The translations under genes and the position numbers were made by a program. A DNA stretch of 64,000 nucleotides from assembly GCF_900102905.1 (NCBI RefSeq), contig NZ_FNFV01000002.1, positions 186,001-250,000 of the forward strand. The letters are read 5' to 3'. Shown here one piece after another: positions 40,727 through 49,572 of the stretch (position 1 is its first letter; every line of letters begins with the position of its first letter). The DNA is from Meinhardsimonia xiamenensis. Lineage in GTDB: Bacteria > Pseudomonadota > Alphaproteobacteria > Rhodobacterales > Rhodobacteraceae. The notes under the pieces are model-generated. The model had not been told where the DNA came from. It made no database searches and saw only the letters and a list, made by a program, of their open reading frames with translations.

Positions 40727-41623
40727 ATGTCGAATTTCGCCAATCTGCCGGCCCCGTCTCCCGAACAGGGGCTCAACCGGTACTTGCAGGAAATCCGCAA
40801 GTTTCCGATGCTGGAGCCGGAAGAGGAATACATGCTTGCCAAGCGCTGGGTCGAGCACAAGGATACCGAGGCCGCCCACAAGCTGGTGACAAGCCATCTG
40901 CGGCTCGCTGCCAAGATCGCCATGGGCTATCGCGGCTACGGGCTGCCGCAGGCGGAGGTGATCTCGGAGGCGAATGTGGGCCTCATGCAGGCGGTCAAGC
41001 GCTTTGACCCGGACAAGGGCTTTCGGCTTGCCACCTACGCGATGTGGTGGATCCGTGCCGCCATTCAGGAATACATCCTGCGCTCCTGGAGCCTTGTGAA
41101 GCTCGGCACCACCGCGGCACAGAAGAAGCTGTTCTTCAACCTGCGCAAGGCGAAGGCGCGCATCGGCGCGCTCGACGAGGGTGATCTGCACCCTGACAAG
41201 GTCAAGAAGATTGCCACCGATCTCGGCGTGACCGAGGAGGAGGTGATCTCGATGAACCGGCGCCTGTCCGGCTCCGACGCCTCGCTCAACGCCGTCATCG
41301 GTTCGGATTCGGACAGCACCACCGAATGGATGGACTGGCTCGAGGACGAGGACGCCGATCAGGCCGAGGCCTTCGCCGAGCGCGAAGAGCTCGAGGCACG
41401 CATGGCGCTGCTTGAGCAGGCGATGGATGTGCTCAATGAGCGCGAGCGCGACATCCTCACCCAGCGCCGCCTGGTCGACGAACCGGTGACCCTGGAAGAG
41501 CTGTCGCAGAAATATGGCGTCAGCCGCGAGCGCATCCGCCAGATCGAGGTGCGCGCCTTCGAGAAGCTGCAGAAGCGCATGAAGGAGCTCGCCCGCGAAA
41601 AGGGCATGCTGACGCCCGCGTGA
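40727..41623 (+). CDS. rpoH: RNA polymerase heat-shock sigma factor RpoH
   Basis: The 298-residue sigma-70 family protein begins NRYLQEIRKFPMLEPEEEY. It has region 2 (LVTSHLRLAAKIAMGYRGYGLP, GFRLATYAMWWIRAAIQEYIL), the RpoH-box region (LGTTAAQKKLFFNLRKAKARIG) and region 4 (TLEELSQKYGVSRERIRQIEVRAFEKL). It directs core polymerase to heat-shock and oxidative-stress promoters. ATG 40727 with GAGGGAG upstream is preferred to an ATG 17 codons earlier. A sigma-32-type promoter lies upstream and an intrinsic terminator follows. Confidence 0.96.
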   Translation: MSNFANLPAPSPEQGLNRYLQEIRKFPMLEPEEEYMLAKRWVEHKDTEAAHKLVTSHLRLAAKIAMGYRGYGLPQAEVISEANVGLMQAVKRFDPDKGFRLATYAMWWIRAAIQEYILRSWSLVKLGTTAAQKKLFFNLRKAKARIGALDEGDLHPDKVKKIATDLGVTEEEVISMNRRLSGSDASLNAVIGSDSDSTTEWMDWLEDEDADQAEAFAEREELEARMALLEQAMDVLNERERDILTQRRLVDEPVTLEELSQKYGVSRERIRQIEVRAFEKLQKRMKELAREKGMLTPA

Positions 41624-41640
41624 GCGCGCCCATGCCCCTC

Positions 41641-41662
41641 TCACCCTGGGTGCAAATACCCC
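41641..41662 (-). repeat. Recurrent intergenic element, copy 2 (variant)
   Basis: On the minus strand this reads GGGGTATTTGCACC, then CAGGGTGA, with one extra C compared with the other copies. Its first four bases overlap the left arm of the rpoH terminator. Confidence 0.55.
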
Positions 41663-41683
41663 GGCCCCCTCGGCCGGGGTTTT
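41659..41683 (+). terminator. Intrinsic terminator of rpoH
   Basis: CCCCGGCC (41659-41666), a 5-base loop and GGCCGGGG (41672-41679) are followed by TTTT. It lies 36 bases after the rpoH stop and before the convergent flavin reductase gene. Confidence 0.85.
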
Positions 41684-41697
41684 CGTTTCGCCCGAGG

Positions 41698-42303
41698 TCA
41701 GTCGTCGGGCCGGGCCAGGCGGAAGACCTCGGTCACCCGCGTGTAGTCGCGATAGCCAAGCCGGGCGAGCGGCTGGAACAGCGTGACGTCGACCATGCCG
41801 TTCACCAGCACATCGTCACGGATGTGCACGCCCACCACCTTGCCGAACACGACCGTGTTGGCCTTGCCCGGCAGCTTCACCGTCTGCGTGAGGCGGCACT
41901 CGAGCGCCGCGGGCGCGCCGGCGACTCGCGGGCAGTCGATCACCACGCAGTCGGCGCGCTCCAGGCCGGCCGCCTGAAATTCGTCCACCCCGGCGGGCAA
42001 CGTCGCCGAGGTCGCGTTCATCGCGTCGCGCATGGCGTATTCCACCACATTGACGCAGAACACCCCGGTCTCGAGGATGTTCGCCACGCTGTCCTTCATG
42101 CCGGGCCGGTCGGGCTTGCCGGACGTGCAGGCAAACATCACCTGCGGCGGCTCGTAGGCGACGGCGTTGAAGAATGAGTAGGGGGCGAGATTGGCCTGCC
42201 CCTCGGCGTCGCGGGATGAGATCCAGCCGATCGGTCGGGGCACGACAAGCGCGTTGAAGGGGTTGTGCGGCAGTCCGTGACCATCCTCGGGGCGGTAGAA
42301 CAT
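41698..42303 (-). CDS. Flavin reductase-family (FMN-binding split barrel) protein
   Basis: The 201-residue protein has the split-barrel motifs PFNALVVPRPIGWISSRD, NLAPYSFFNAVAYEPPQVMF and ETGVFCVNVVEYAMRDAMN. It binds FMN and may reduce flavin for a partner monooxygenase or act on its own. No partner gene is adjacent. ATG 42303 has GGAG upstream and is chosen over a start nine codons earlier. It converges with rpoH behind a terminator and is divergent from the GNAT gene. Confidence 0.88.
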   Translation of the reverse strand: MFYRPEDGHGLPHNPFNALVVPRPIGWISSRDAEGQANLAPYSFFNAVAYEPPQVMFACTSGKPDRPGMKDSVANILETGVFCVNVVEYAMRDAMNATSATLPAGVDEFQAAGLERADCVVIDCPRVAGAPAALECRLTQTVKLPGKANTVVFGKVVGVHIRDDVLVNGMVDVTLFQPLARLGYRDYTRVTEVFRLARPDD

Positions 42304-42399
42304 GCAGGCTCCTTTCCTTGCGTTGCCCATGGGTTAGCCGCGTGCTAGGCGGCGTTCCAGTGAAAACTGGGGCCGGGAGCCGGTGGCGGAGGTGAGGCG

Positions 42400-42951
42400 G
42401 TGGACCAGCTGTCGGTTGAAGGCGAGGCGGACTGGTGGGAAGTCGAGGCGCTCTTCGATCTGTGCTTTGCGCCGGGGCGCGAGGCGCTTTCCTCCTACCG
42501 GCTGCGCGAGGGCGTCGAGCCGGTCACGCCGCTGTGCCTGATCCTGCGCGATCAGGCGGGCGCGCTCGCTGCCGCCATCCGCTACTGGCCGGTCGTGATC
42601 GGCGATCCGGCGCATGAAGCGCTGCTCCTCGGTCCCGTGGCCACCCACCCGATCCGGCAGGGCGAAGGGCTTGCGGCATGGCTCATCCGCGAAAGCCTCG
42701 CGCGGGCGGCCGGGTACGGCTGGCGCCGGGTGATGCTGGTGGGGGATGAACCCTATTACGGCCGTTTCGGCTTTCGGCGGCTCGAGGGTGTGGAGATGCC
42801 ACCACCCACGAACCCCGACCGTGTCCTGGGGCTCACGCTGGGCTCCGGCGATGCCTGGATGGGCGTTTGTGGCAAGGTCCGACCCTGGCCCGCGGGACGC
42901 GCCCGCCCCGGCGCGCCGCTGCCACCGCCGCAAGGCGGGAGCAGAACCTGA
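42400..42951 (+). CDS. GNAT-family N-acetyltransferase (YhbS-like)
   Basis: The 183-residue protein has the acetyl-CoA site region LLGPVATHPIRQGEGLAAWLI, then VMLVGDEPYYGRFGFRRL, where the YYxRFGF block is typical of YhbS-like acetyltransferases. The substrate is unknown. It begins with GTG at 42400. A Pro/Arg-rich tail of about 25 residues is probably disordered. It ends 4 bases before the convergent ptsP stop. Confidence 0.82.
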   Translation: MDQLSVEGEADWWEVEALFDLCFAPGREALSSYRLREGVEPVTPLCLILRDQAGALAAAIRYWPVVIGDPAHEALLLGPVATHPIRQGEGLAAWLIRESLARAAGYGWRRVMLVGDEPYYGRFGFRRLEGVEMPPPTNPDRVLGLTLGSGDAWMGVCGKVRPWPAGRARPGAPLPPPQGGSRT

Positions 42952-42954
42952 GCC

Positions 42955-45201
42955 TCAGCCGCGGGCGCGCGCCAGCACCTCCATTACCGCCCGCCGCACG
43001 GACTGCTCGCCATTGGCACGTGCGGCATCGATGGCGGCGCGCAGCTCGCGCAGGTCCACCTGCCGCAACAGATGCTTGACCGGCCCGATCGAGGCCGGGC
43101 GCATCGACAGGGTGCGGATGCCCATGGCCGCGAAACAGGCCGCCTCGACCGGCCGGCCGGCATCCTCGCCGCAGAAGCTGAGCGGCGTGCCCGTTTCCTC
43201 GCAGCGCTTCACGATCATCTCGACGAGGCTCAGGAAGCTGATGTTGAGCGTGTCGTAGCGGCGGCGGACGAGCTCGTTTTCGCGGTCGGCGGCGAAGAAG
43301 AACTGCTTCAGATCATTGCCGCCGATGGAGATGAAGTCGGCCATCTCGAAGAAGTGCCGCGGCGCGAAGGCAAGGCTGGGCGTCTCCAGCATCGCCCCGA
43401 TCTCGAGCTTCTCGGGAAGCGGATGGCCAAGCGCCCGCTCGCGCTCGATCTCGCGCAGCACGATGTCGCGGGCGGCGACGAATTCGTCCATCTGCGCCAC
43501 GAAGGGGAACATCACCGAAAGAGGCCGCCCCCACGCGGCGCGGATCAGGGCCTGCACCTGCATGCGCATCACGCCGGGCTTGTCGAGCCCGACCCGGATC
43601 GCGCGCCAGCCGAGCGCGGGGTTCGGCTCCTCCACCTGGCGCATGTAGGGCAACACCTTGTCCGAGCCGATGTCGAGGGTGCGGAACACCACCCGCCGGC
43701 CGTCGGCGGCATCGAGCACGCGGCGGTAGATCTGCACCAGTTCCGACCGGCGCGGCATCTTCGCGCGCACGAGAAACTGCAATTCGGTGCGGAACAGCCC
43801 CACGCCTTCTGCCCCAGAGCTCTTCAGCGAGGGCAGATCGGCCATGAGACCGGCGTTCATGTCGAGGCGCAGACGCACGCCGTCGCGGGTGACGGCGGGC
43901 TGGTCGCGCAGGCCGGCGTAACGTTTCTGGGCTTCCGCCGCCATCGCCATCTTGTCGCGGAAGGCCTGAACCACCGCTTCCTCGGGGCGCAGATGCACCA
44001 CGCCCTCGTCACCATCGACGAGAATATGGTCGCCGTTGAGCGCCTCGGTGGTGATGTTCTCGGCGTGGATGACGAGCGGAATGGCAAGCGCGCGGGCCAC
44101 GATCGCGGCATGGCTGCCGACGGAACCCTGCTCGAGCACGATGCCGCGCAGGCTGCGGCCGTAGTCGAGCAGTTCTCCCGGCCCGATGTTGCGGGCGACG
44201 AGAATCGGGTCGGCGGGCATCTGGGCGCCGGTCTCGCGGCCCTGGCCGGTGAGGATGCGCAGAAGCCGGTTGGAGAGATCGTCGAGGTCATGCAGCCGCT
44301 CGCGCAGGTAAGGGTCGGGCACCTGCGCCAGCCGGGCGCGGGCGGCGGACTGCTCCTTTTCCACCGCCGCCTCGGCCGACAGGCCACGGCGGATGTCATC
44401 CTCGATGCGCCGCCGCCAGCTGCGCGAATTGGCGAACAGCCGGTAGGCCTCGAGCACCTCGCGCTGCTCCTTGTCGGTGGCGTCGACGGCCTCGAGCATC
44501 TGGTCCACCGTCACCCGCAGCGTCTCGAGCGCTTCGTTGAGGCGGGCAAGCTCGGCTTCGGGGTCGTCGGCCACCGGGTTGGTGACGACCACCCGCGGTT
44601 CATGCAGCCACACGTGGCCCTCGGCGTTGCCCTCCTGCGCCACCGAGCCGCGGATCATGACCGGGTGCTTGTGCGGGGCGGACAGGCCGGCGTCATCGCC
44701 GACGAAGGCGCCAAGCTCGGCCATCTCGGCGAGCACCATCGCCACCACCTCGAGCGCATAGACCTCGTCATCGGAGTAGCGGCGCGCCTCGCGCGACTGG
44801 ACAACGAGCACGCCAAGCGTCTCGCCGAGCCGCTGGATCGGCACCCCGAGGAAGGAGGAATAGCGCTCCTCCCCCGTCTCCGGCATGTAGCGGAAGCCGG
44901 GGGCGGAGGGGGCATCCTCGGTGTTGATGGGCTTTCCGGTCTTCGCCACGCGGCCGACAAGGCCTTCGCCGATTCTCAGGCGTGTCTTGTGCACGGCCTG
45001 ACGCTCGAGCCCCTGGGTGGCGCAGAGCTCCAGCGTGTCACGGTCGCGGAAGAGGTAGATGGAGCACACCTCGGTGCCCATCGATTCGGCGATCAGCTCG
45101 GTGATGCGGTCAAGACGTGCCTGACCGGCCTCGGCGCTGGCCAGCGTGTCGCGCAAGCGTCTGAGGAGCTTGCGGCTGTCGGATTCTCCAACGTGGTCCA
45201 T
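42955..45201 (-). CDS. ptsP: Phosphoenolpyruvate-protein phosphotransferase, nitrogen PTS enzyme I
   Basis: The 748-residue protein has an N-terminal GAF domain (about 20-165; LGVPIQRLGETLGVLVVQS), then enzyme I domains. The phospho-His is about residue 364 in SVGSHAAIVARAL, and the PEP-binding barrel includes GVGLFRTELQF, NPALGWRAIR, FFSIGGNDL-like SIGGNDLKQF and FCGEDAGRPVEA. It starts the nitrogen PTS phosphorelay to NPr and EIIA-Ntr. ATG 45201 matches known ptsP N-termini (DSRKLLRRLRDTL); an upstream ATG at 45252 is possible. It follows lysC on the same strand, an arrangement common in this group. Confidence 0.95.
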   Translation of the reverse strand: MDHVGESDSRKLLRRLRDTLASAEAGQARLDRITELIAESMGTEVCSIYLFRDRDTLELCATQGLERQAVHKTRLRIGEGLVGRVAKTGKPINTEDAPSAPGFRYMPETGEERYSSFLGVPIQRLGETLGVLVVQSREARRYSDDEVYALEVVAMVLAEMAELGAFVGDDAGLSAPHKHPVMIRGSVAQEGNAEGHVWLHEPRVVVTNPVADDPEAELARLNEALETLRVTVDQMLEAVDATDKEQREVLEAYRLFANSRSWRRRIEDDIRRGLSAEAAVEKEQSAARARLAQVPDPYLRERLHDLDDLSNRLLRILTGQGRETGAQMPADPILVARNIGPGELLDYGRSLRGIVLEQGSVGSHAAIVARALAIPLVIHAENITTEALNGDHILVDGDEGVVHLRPEEAVVQAFRDKMAMAAEAQKRYAGLRDQPAVTRDGVRLRLDMNAGLMADLPSLKSSGAEGVGLFRTELQFLVRAKMPRRSELVQIYRRVLDAADGRRVVFRTLDIGSDKVLPYMRQVEEPNPALGWRAIRVGLDKPGVMRMQVQALIRAAWGRPLSVMFPFVAQMDEFVAARDIVLREIERERALGHPLPEKLEIGAMLETPSLAFAPRHFFEMADFISIGGNDLKQFFFAADRENELVRRRYDTLNISFLSLVEMIVKRCEETGTPLSFCGEDAGRPVEAACFAAMGIRTLSMRPASIGPVKHLLRQVDLRELRAAIDAARANGEQSVRRAVMEVLARARG

Positions 45202-45311
45202 GGCGGCCCGGTGTTCTCCCGGCGTCCCCTCATCTCGGTCGGTCGCCGGCATTCTTGCACGGCTCGCGCGAAGGTGGAAACCATCTGCAGGGCAGCGGGC
45301 GGGCCTCTGCC

Positions 45312-46550
45312 TCAGGCGGCCTTTTCAAGCTCGAACTCGTCATGCAGCGCCTGCACGGCGAGTTCCATGTACTTGCGGTCGATAAGCACCGAGATCTTGA
45401 TCTCGGAGGTGGTGATGACCTGGATGTTGATGCCCTCGCGCGCCAGCGCTTGGAACATGCGCGCCGCAACGCCCGTGTGGCTGCGCATGCCGATGCCAAC
45501 CACCGAGACCTTGGCCACATGGGTGTCGGCCACCAGTTCCTCGAAATCGATCGAGCCGATCTCGCGGGCCTTCTCGAGCGCGGCCTGGGCGCGCTTCACC
45601 TCGCGGGTGGGGCAGGAGAAGGTCATGTCGGTGCGCCCGCCCTCGGAGATGTTCTGCACGATCATGTCGACATTGACGCCGGCCTCGGCGAGCGGGCCGA
45701 AGATCGCCGCGGCGATGCCGGGGCGGTCGGCCACCGAGGTCAGTGTCATCTTGGCCTCGTCGCGGCTGAAGGCGACGCCCGATACGACCTTGCTTTCCAC
45801 GATTTCCTCCTCGTCGCAGACGATGGTTCCCGCGCTTTCGTCGTTGTCGCCGAAGCTCGAGAGCACGCGCAGGCGCACCTTGTAGCGCATGGCAAGCTCC
45901 ACCGAGCGGGTCTGCAGCACCTTCGCGCCCAGCGAGGCGAGCTCGAGCATCTCCTCGAAGGCGATCTTGTCGAGCTTGCGCGCGCGGTCGCAGATGCGCG
46001 GGTCGGTGGTGTAGACGCCGTCGACATCGGTGTAGATGTCGCAGCGCTCCGCTCCGAAGGCGGCGGCGAAGGCCACGGCGGTGGTGTCGGAGCCGCCGCG
46101 GCCGAGCGTGGTGATGCGGTTCTCGGCGCTCACGCCCTGGAAACCCGCCACCACCGCCACCTTCATGCCCTCGGCGAACTTGGCCATGATGTTGTCGGTG
46201 GGGATCTCCTCGATGCGCGCGGCGCCATGGGCCGAGGTGGTGCGCACCGGCACCTGCCAGCCCTGCCAGCTGCGCGCGGGGATGTCCATTTCCTGCAGGG
46301 TGAGCGCCATCAGCCCGGCGGTGACATTCTCGCCCGAGGAGACGACGGCATCATATTCACGCGCGTCGTAGAGGGGGGCGATGTCGTCAACGAGCTCGAT
46401 GAGGCGGTTGGTCTCGCCTGCCATGGCCGAGACGATGACGATGACGTCATAGCCCTTGGCAACCTCCAGCCCCACGCGCTTGGCGGCGCGGCGGATGCGG
46501 TCGGGCGTGGCGACGGAGGTGCCGCCGAATTTCATCACCAGAATGGGCAT
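45312..46550 (-). CDS. lysC: Aspartate kinase
   Basis: The 412-residue protein has the kinase start MPILVMKFGGTSV, a nucleotide/aspartate domain with VVSSGENVTAGLMA and TTLGRGGSDTTAVA, and two C-terminal ACT domains (about 260-412; VADRPGIAAAIFGPLAEAG and VGIGMRSHTGVAARMF) that bind lysine or threonine for feedback. It makes aspartyl phosphate for the lysine, methionine and threonine branch. A well-spaced promoter lies 40 bases upstream, and ptsP follows after 110 bases. Confidence 0.97.
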   Translation of the reverse strand: MPILVMKFGGTSVATPDRIRRAAKRVGLEVAKGYDVIVIVSAMAGETNRLIELVDDIAPLYDAREYDAVVSSGENVTAGLMALTLQEMDIPARSWQGWQVPVRTTSAHGAARIEEIPTDNIMAKFAEGMKVAVVAGFQGVSAENRITTLGRGGSDTTAVAFAAAFGAERCDIYTDVDGVYTTDPRICDRARKLDKIAFEEMLELASLGAKVLQTRSVELAMRYKVRLRVLSSFGDNDESAGTIVCDEEEIVESKVVSGVAFSRDEAKMTLTSVADRPGIAAAIFGPLAEAGVNVDMIVQNISEGGRTDMTFSCPTREVKRAQAALEKAREIGSIDFEELVADTHVAKVSVVGIGMRSHTGVAARMFQALAREGINIQVITTSEIKISVLIDRKYMELAVQALHDEFELEKAA

Positions 46551-46589
46551 GGGCCGAGGCGTCGTCCGGTTGAAGGCGAATGCGCCTGC

Positions 46590-46618
46590 TTCATAGGCGG
46601 GCGTTGCGCAAAGGGCAA
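46590..46618 (-). promoter_or_regulatory. Predicted promoter of lysC
   Basis: On the minus strand, TTGCCC (46618-46613), 17 bases and TATGAA (46595-46590) lie about 40 bases before the ATG. Confidence 0.5.
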
Positions 46619-46655
46619 GCGGGGGCGCGCGGCGATGCCGCGCGTGCCTCCGGCG

Positions 46656-46679
46656 GGGGTATTTGCACCAGGATGATGG
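46656..46679 (+). repeat. Recurrent intergenic element, copy 3
   Basis: GGGGTATTTGCACC followed directly by AGGATGATGG. It lies immediately (1 base) after the pcaB stop and upstream of the lysC promoter, antisense to both genes. Confidence 0.7.
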
Positions 46680-46680
46680 A

Positions 46681-48009
46681 TCAGAGCCGGCGCACCGCTT
46701 CGGCAAAGGCGCGCGCATCCTGAGGGGCGGTGCCGAGATTGGCGCGCGGATCGAAGGCTGCGGAGAGGTCGATCTGCGGCCACTCCGCGCGCGCCAGCCT
46801 GCGCAGGGGCGTGCCGGTTTCGCGGACGCGCGCGCACAGGCGCTTGACGGCGGCCTGGGCCTCGGGGCGCGGCATGTGCGCGGCGAGCGCGAAGCTGAGC
46901 GCCTCGGCGTGGATGAGGCCGGCGCCGTCGTCGAGGTGGCGGGCCATGGCCTCTGCGTCGGGCGAGAGGGTGGTGGCGAGTTCCTCGGCGACGGCGAGCG
47001 CGCGGGCAAGGCCCAGGCAGTGCTGGGGCAGGGCGAGCCATTCGCAGAACCAGGCCGAGCCGTCGCGTGCCTGGGCGTGGAGCGCGGCGCCCTGCAGCGT
47101 CGCGTCAAGCGCGGTGGCGTGGCGGGCCAGGGCCACGAGGAGCGAGGGCAGCACCGGGTTCTGCTTCTGCGGCATGGTCGAGGAGCCGCCGGCGCTCGCG
47201 AGCCGGATCTCGCCCACCCCGTGCTGGGTGGCGAGAAGGAGATCCTCCCCCATCTTGCCGAGCGCGCCCATGGTGGCGGTGATCCAGGCCGAGAGGCGGG
47301 CGATGCGGTCGCGTTCGGCGTGCCAGGGCGCGCCGGGGTCGCCGAGGCCGAGGGCTCGGGCGAGGCGGGCGCGGACCTCCGGGCCCTTCGGCCCCATGGC
47401 CGAGAGCGTGCCGGCCGCGCCGGCGAGGCTGACGACGAGCACATCGGCGCGCAGTGCGGACAGGAGCGCGTGCTGGCGCAGAAGCGGCCGGCCCCATTGC
47501 GCCACTGTCGCTCCGAAGCTCGTTGGCGTTGCCGCCTGGCCGTAGGTGCGCGCGGCCATGGGCAGCTCGGCATGGGTCCCGGCAAGCCGGCCCAGCGCCT
47601 TGAGGCAGGCGGCAAGGCGGGCTTCCATCAGTGACAGGAACTGGCGCAGGCGCAGCATCAGCGCGGTGTCGATGATGTCCTGCGAGGTGGCGCCCCAGTG
47701 GACGTATTGCGCGTGTTCGGGGGCTGCCATCGCCTCGCGGAAGGCGGCGACAAGCGCGGGCACCACCACCGCGCTGCGGGCGGTCTCGGGCGCGAGCGCG
47801 GCGGGGTCGATCTCCACCTCGAGGCTGGCGCGGTGGATGGTCTCGGCGCTCGTCTCGGGGATCAGCCCGAGTTCGCCCTGTACCTTGGCGAGCGCTCCTT
47901 CCACGACCAGCATGGCGCGGATCTCGGCGCTGTCGGTGAAGAGGCGCGCCGCCTCCGCGTCGGTGACGAGCCCGCGAAAGATGGCGCTGTCATAGAGGAT
48001 GCCGGCCAT
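46681..48009 (-). CDS. pcaB: 3-carboxy-cis,cis-muconate cycloisomerase
   Basis: The 442-residue protein of the fumarase/aspartase superfamily has the signature GGSSTMPQKQNP and the active-site segment VHWGATSQDIIDTALM. It cyclises 3-carboxymuconate, the PcaGH product, to 4-carboxymuconolactone. It is the last gene of the pob/pca operon and starts 8 bases after the BKACE gene. A copy of the recurrent element follows directly after its stop. Confidence 0.93.
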   Translation of the reverse strand: MAGILYDSAIFRGLVTDAEAARLFTDSAEIRAMLVVEGALAKVQGELGLIPETSAETIHRASLEVEIDPAALAPETARSAVVVPALVAAFREAMAAPEHAQYVHWGATSQDIIDTALMLRLRQFLSLMEARLAACLKALGRLAGTHAELPMAARTYGQAATPTSFGATVAQWGRPLLRQHALLSALRADVLVVSLAGAAGTLSAMGPKGPEVRARLARALGLGDPGAPWHAERDRIARLSAWITATMGALGKMGEDLLLATQHGVGEIRLASAGGSSTMPQKQNPVLPSLLVALARHATALDATLQGAALHAQARDGSAWFCEWLALPQHCLGLARALAVAEELATTLSPDAEAMARHLDDGAGLIHAEALSFALAAHMPRPEAQAAVKRLCARVRETGTPLRRLARAEWPQIDLSAAFDPRANLGTAPQDARAFAEAVRRL

Positions 48010-48017
48010 CGCGGGGC

Positions 48018-48851
48018 TCAGGGGGCGGGGCGCAGATGCAGGATGGCGCGCGCCTCGGCGGGGGTGGCGACGGGGCGTTCGTGCTTTTCGCACAGCTCCA
48101 CGACCCGGCGCACCAGCGCCGCGTTGGAGGGTGCGAGCGTGTTGCGGTCGAGGCGGATGTTGTCCTCAAGGCCGGTGCGGCAATGCCCGCCGGTGGTCAC
48201 GCACCATTCGTTGACGACGATCTGGCCCGCGCCGATGCCGGCGGCGCACCATTCGGCGTCGGGCGCGAGGCGGGCGACGGTGCGGCGGTAGAAGTCGAAC
48301 ACCTCCCGGTCAACCGGCATGGCGTTCTTCACCCCCATCACGAACTGGATGTAGAGCGGCTTCTTCAGCTTGCCTTCCTCGCTCATCTTCACCGCCTGGA
48401 AGATGTGCGACAGATCGAAGGCCTCGATCTCGGGCTTGACGTCGAATTTGAGCATCTCGGCGGCGAGCCAGTCGACGAGATCGGGCGGGTTCTCGTAGAC
48501 GCGGGTGGGGAAGTTGTTCGACCCCACCGCGAGGGAGGCCATGTCGGGACGCAGCGAGAGCATGGCGCCGCGCTCCTTGCCCGCGCCCGAGCGCCCGCCG
48601 GTGGAGAACTGGATGATCATGCCCGGGCAGTGTTTCTCGATGCCCTCCTTGAGGCGGGCGAAGCGCTCAGGGTCGGAAGTAGGGGTGCCGTCATCCTTCC
48701 GCACATGGGCGTGAACGATCGCGGCACCGGCCTCGAACGCCTCATGGGTGGATTCGATCTGCTCCTCCACGGTGATCGGCACCGCGGGGTTGTCGGATTT
48801 CTGCGGCACCGAGCCGGTGATGGCCACGCAGATGATGCAGGGTTTGGTCAT
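48018..48851 (-). CDS. BKACE (DUF849) beta-keto acid cleavage enzyme, candidate 3-oxoadipate cleavage
   Basis: The 277-residue protein starts MTKPCIICVAITGSVPQKS, carries the zinc ligands in AIVHAHVRKDDGTPTSD (HxH), QFSTGGRSGAGKERG, and the C-terminal Glu in HCRTGLEDN. The family condenses a beta-keto acid with acetyl-CoA to give acetoacetate and a new CoA ester. Inside a pca operon, 3-oxoadipate is the natural candidate, giving succinyl-CoA and acetoacetate. GGAGG precedes the ATG. A 120-base gap with a hairpin separates it from pcaG. Confidence 0.85.
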   Translation of the reverse strand: MTKPCIICVAITGSVPQKSDNPAVPITVEEQIESTHEAFEAGAAIVHAHVRKDDGTPTSDPERFARLKEGIEKHCPGMIIQFSTGGRSGAGKERGAMLSLRPDMASLAVGSNNFPTRVYENPPDLVDWLAAEMLKFDVKPEIEAFDLSHIFQAVKMSEEGKLKKPLYIQFVMGVKNAMPVDREVFDFYRRTVARLAPDAEWCAAGIGAGQIVVNEWCVTTGGHCRTGLEDNIRLDRNTLAPSNAALVRRVVELCEKHERPVATPAEARAILHLRPAP

Positions 48852-48933
48852 GGAGCCTCCTTTGCGCGCGCCAAGGCTATGTGCCCGCGGCGGGCGATGC
48901 AATTCCTCGCGCGCCACTGTCCGGGCGCAGAAT

Positions 48934-48961
48934 GGCCCGGAGCGGATAGGCGCTCCGGGCC
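48934..48961 (-). repeat. Intercistronic hairpin between pcaG and the BKACE gene
   Basis: GGCCCGGAGCG (48934-48944) and CGCTCCGGGCC (48951-48961) form an 11-bp stem with a 6-base loop, 10 bases after the pcaG stop. There is no U-run, so it is more likely a processing or stability element than a full terminator. Confidence 0.5.
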
Positions 48962-48971
48962 GGGACGGATC

Positions 48972-49571
48972 CTACATGTCGAAGAAGACGGTCTCGTTCT
49001 CGCCCTGCAGGCGGATGTCGAAGCGATACTGGCCGTCCCCGATGCGCTTGGCGATGAGCGTGTCCACGCGGTGGCGCTGCTCGATGCGCGCGAGCACCGG
49101 GTCTTCGGAGTTGTCCTCGTCTTCGAAGTAGATGCGTGTCTGCAGCCCGATGTTGATGCCGCGGGCGACGATCCAGAGCGCGATGTGCGGCGCCTGCAAC
49201 CCGCCCCAGCCCGAGGGCACGCGGCCGGGCTTGATCGTCTTCAGCATGAACTCGCCGGTCTCCTTGTCGGCGGCGAAGCGGCAGAAGCCGTTGACCTTGG
49301 GGTCGGCGCCGGGCTGGCCCGGGTAGATGCCGGCGGCATCGGCCTGCCAGCTTTCGATGAGCGCGTCGCGCAGGGCCCAGCCGGTGCCGTCGAGAATCTG
49401 CCCGGTAATGGTGATGGGCGTGCCGCGCGCACCCTCCTCGATGGCGCGCTTGCCGAGGTCTTCGGGGTAGACGCCCTCGATGCCGGCAAAGCTCGGGATG
49501 CAGCCGATGTGAACGTAGGGGCCGGCCGTCTGCGAGGGCGTTTCGCGCAAGGTGTCGAGTTTCTGGACCAT
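48972..49571 (-). CDS. pcaG: Protocatechuate 3,4-dioxygenase, alpha subunit
   Basis: The 199-residue protein has the intradiol dioxygenase fold with ETPSQTAGPYVHIGCIP, ITITGQILDGTGWALRDALIESWQAD split across the barrel, and AFLEDED-like IYFEDEDNSEDPVL. The alpha subunit lacks the iron ligands and pairs with PcaH. It starts one base after the pcaH stop. Together they open the protocatechuate ring to 3-carboxy-cis,cis-muconate. Confidence 0.95.
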   Translation of the reverse strand: MVQKLDTLRETPSQTAGPYVHIGCIPSFAGIEGVYPEDLGKRAIEEGARGTPITITGQILDGTGWALRDALIESWQADAAGIYPGQPGADPKVNGFCRFAADKETGEFMLKTIKPGRVPSGWGGLQAPHIALWIVARGINIGLQTRIYFEDEDNSEDPVLARIEQRHRVDTLIAKRIGDGQYRFDIRLQGENETVFFDM

Positions 49572-49572
49572 G

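Noticed and set aside
45312-47615. One long minus-strand protein covering lysC and part of pcaB
   Set aside because: The upstream part is an out-of-frame reading of pcaB. The aspartate kinase start MPILVMKFGGTSV at 46550 and a promoter in front of it define lysC.
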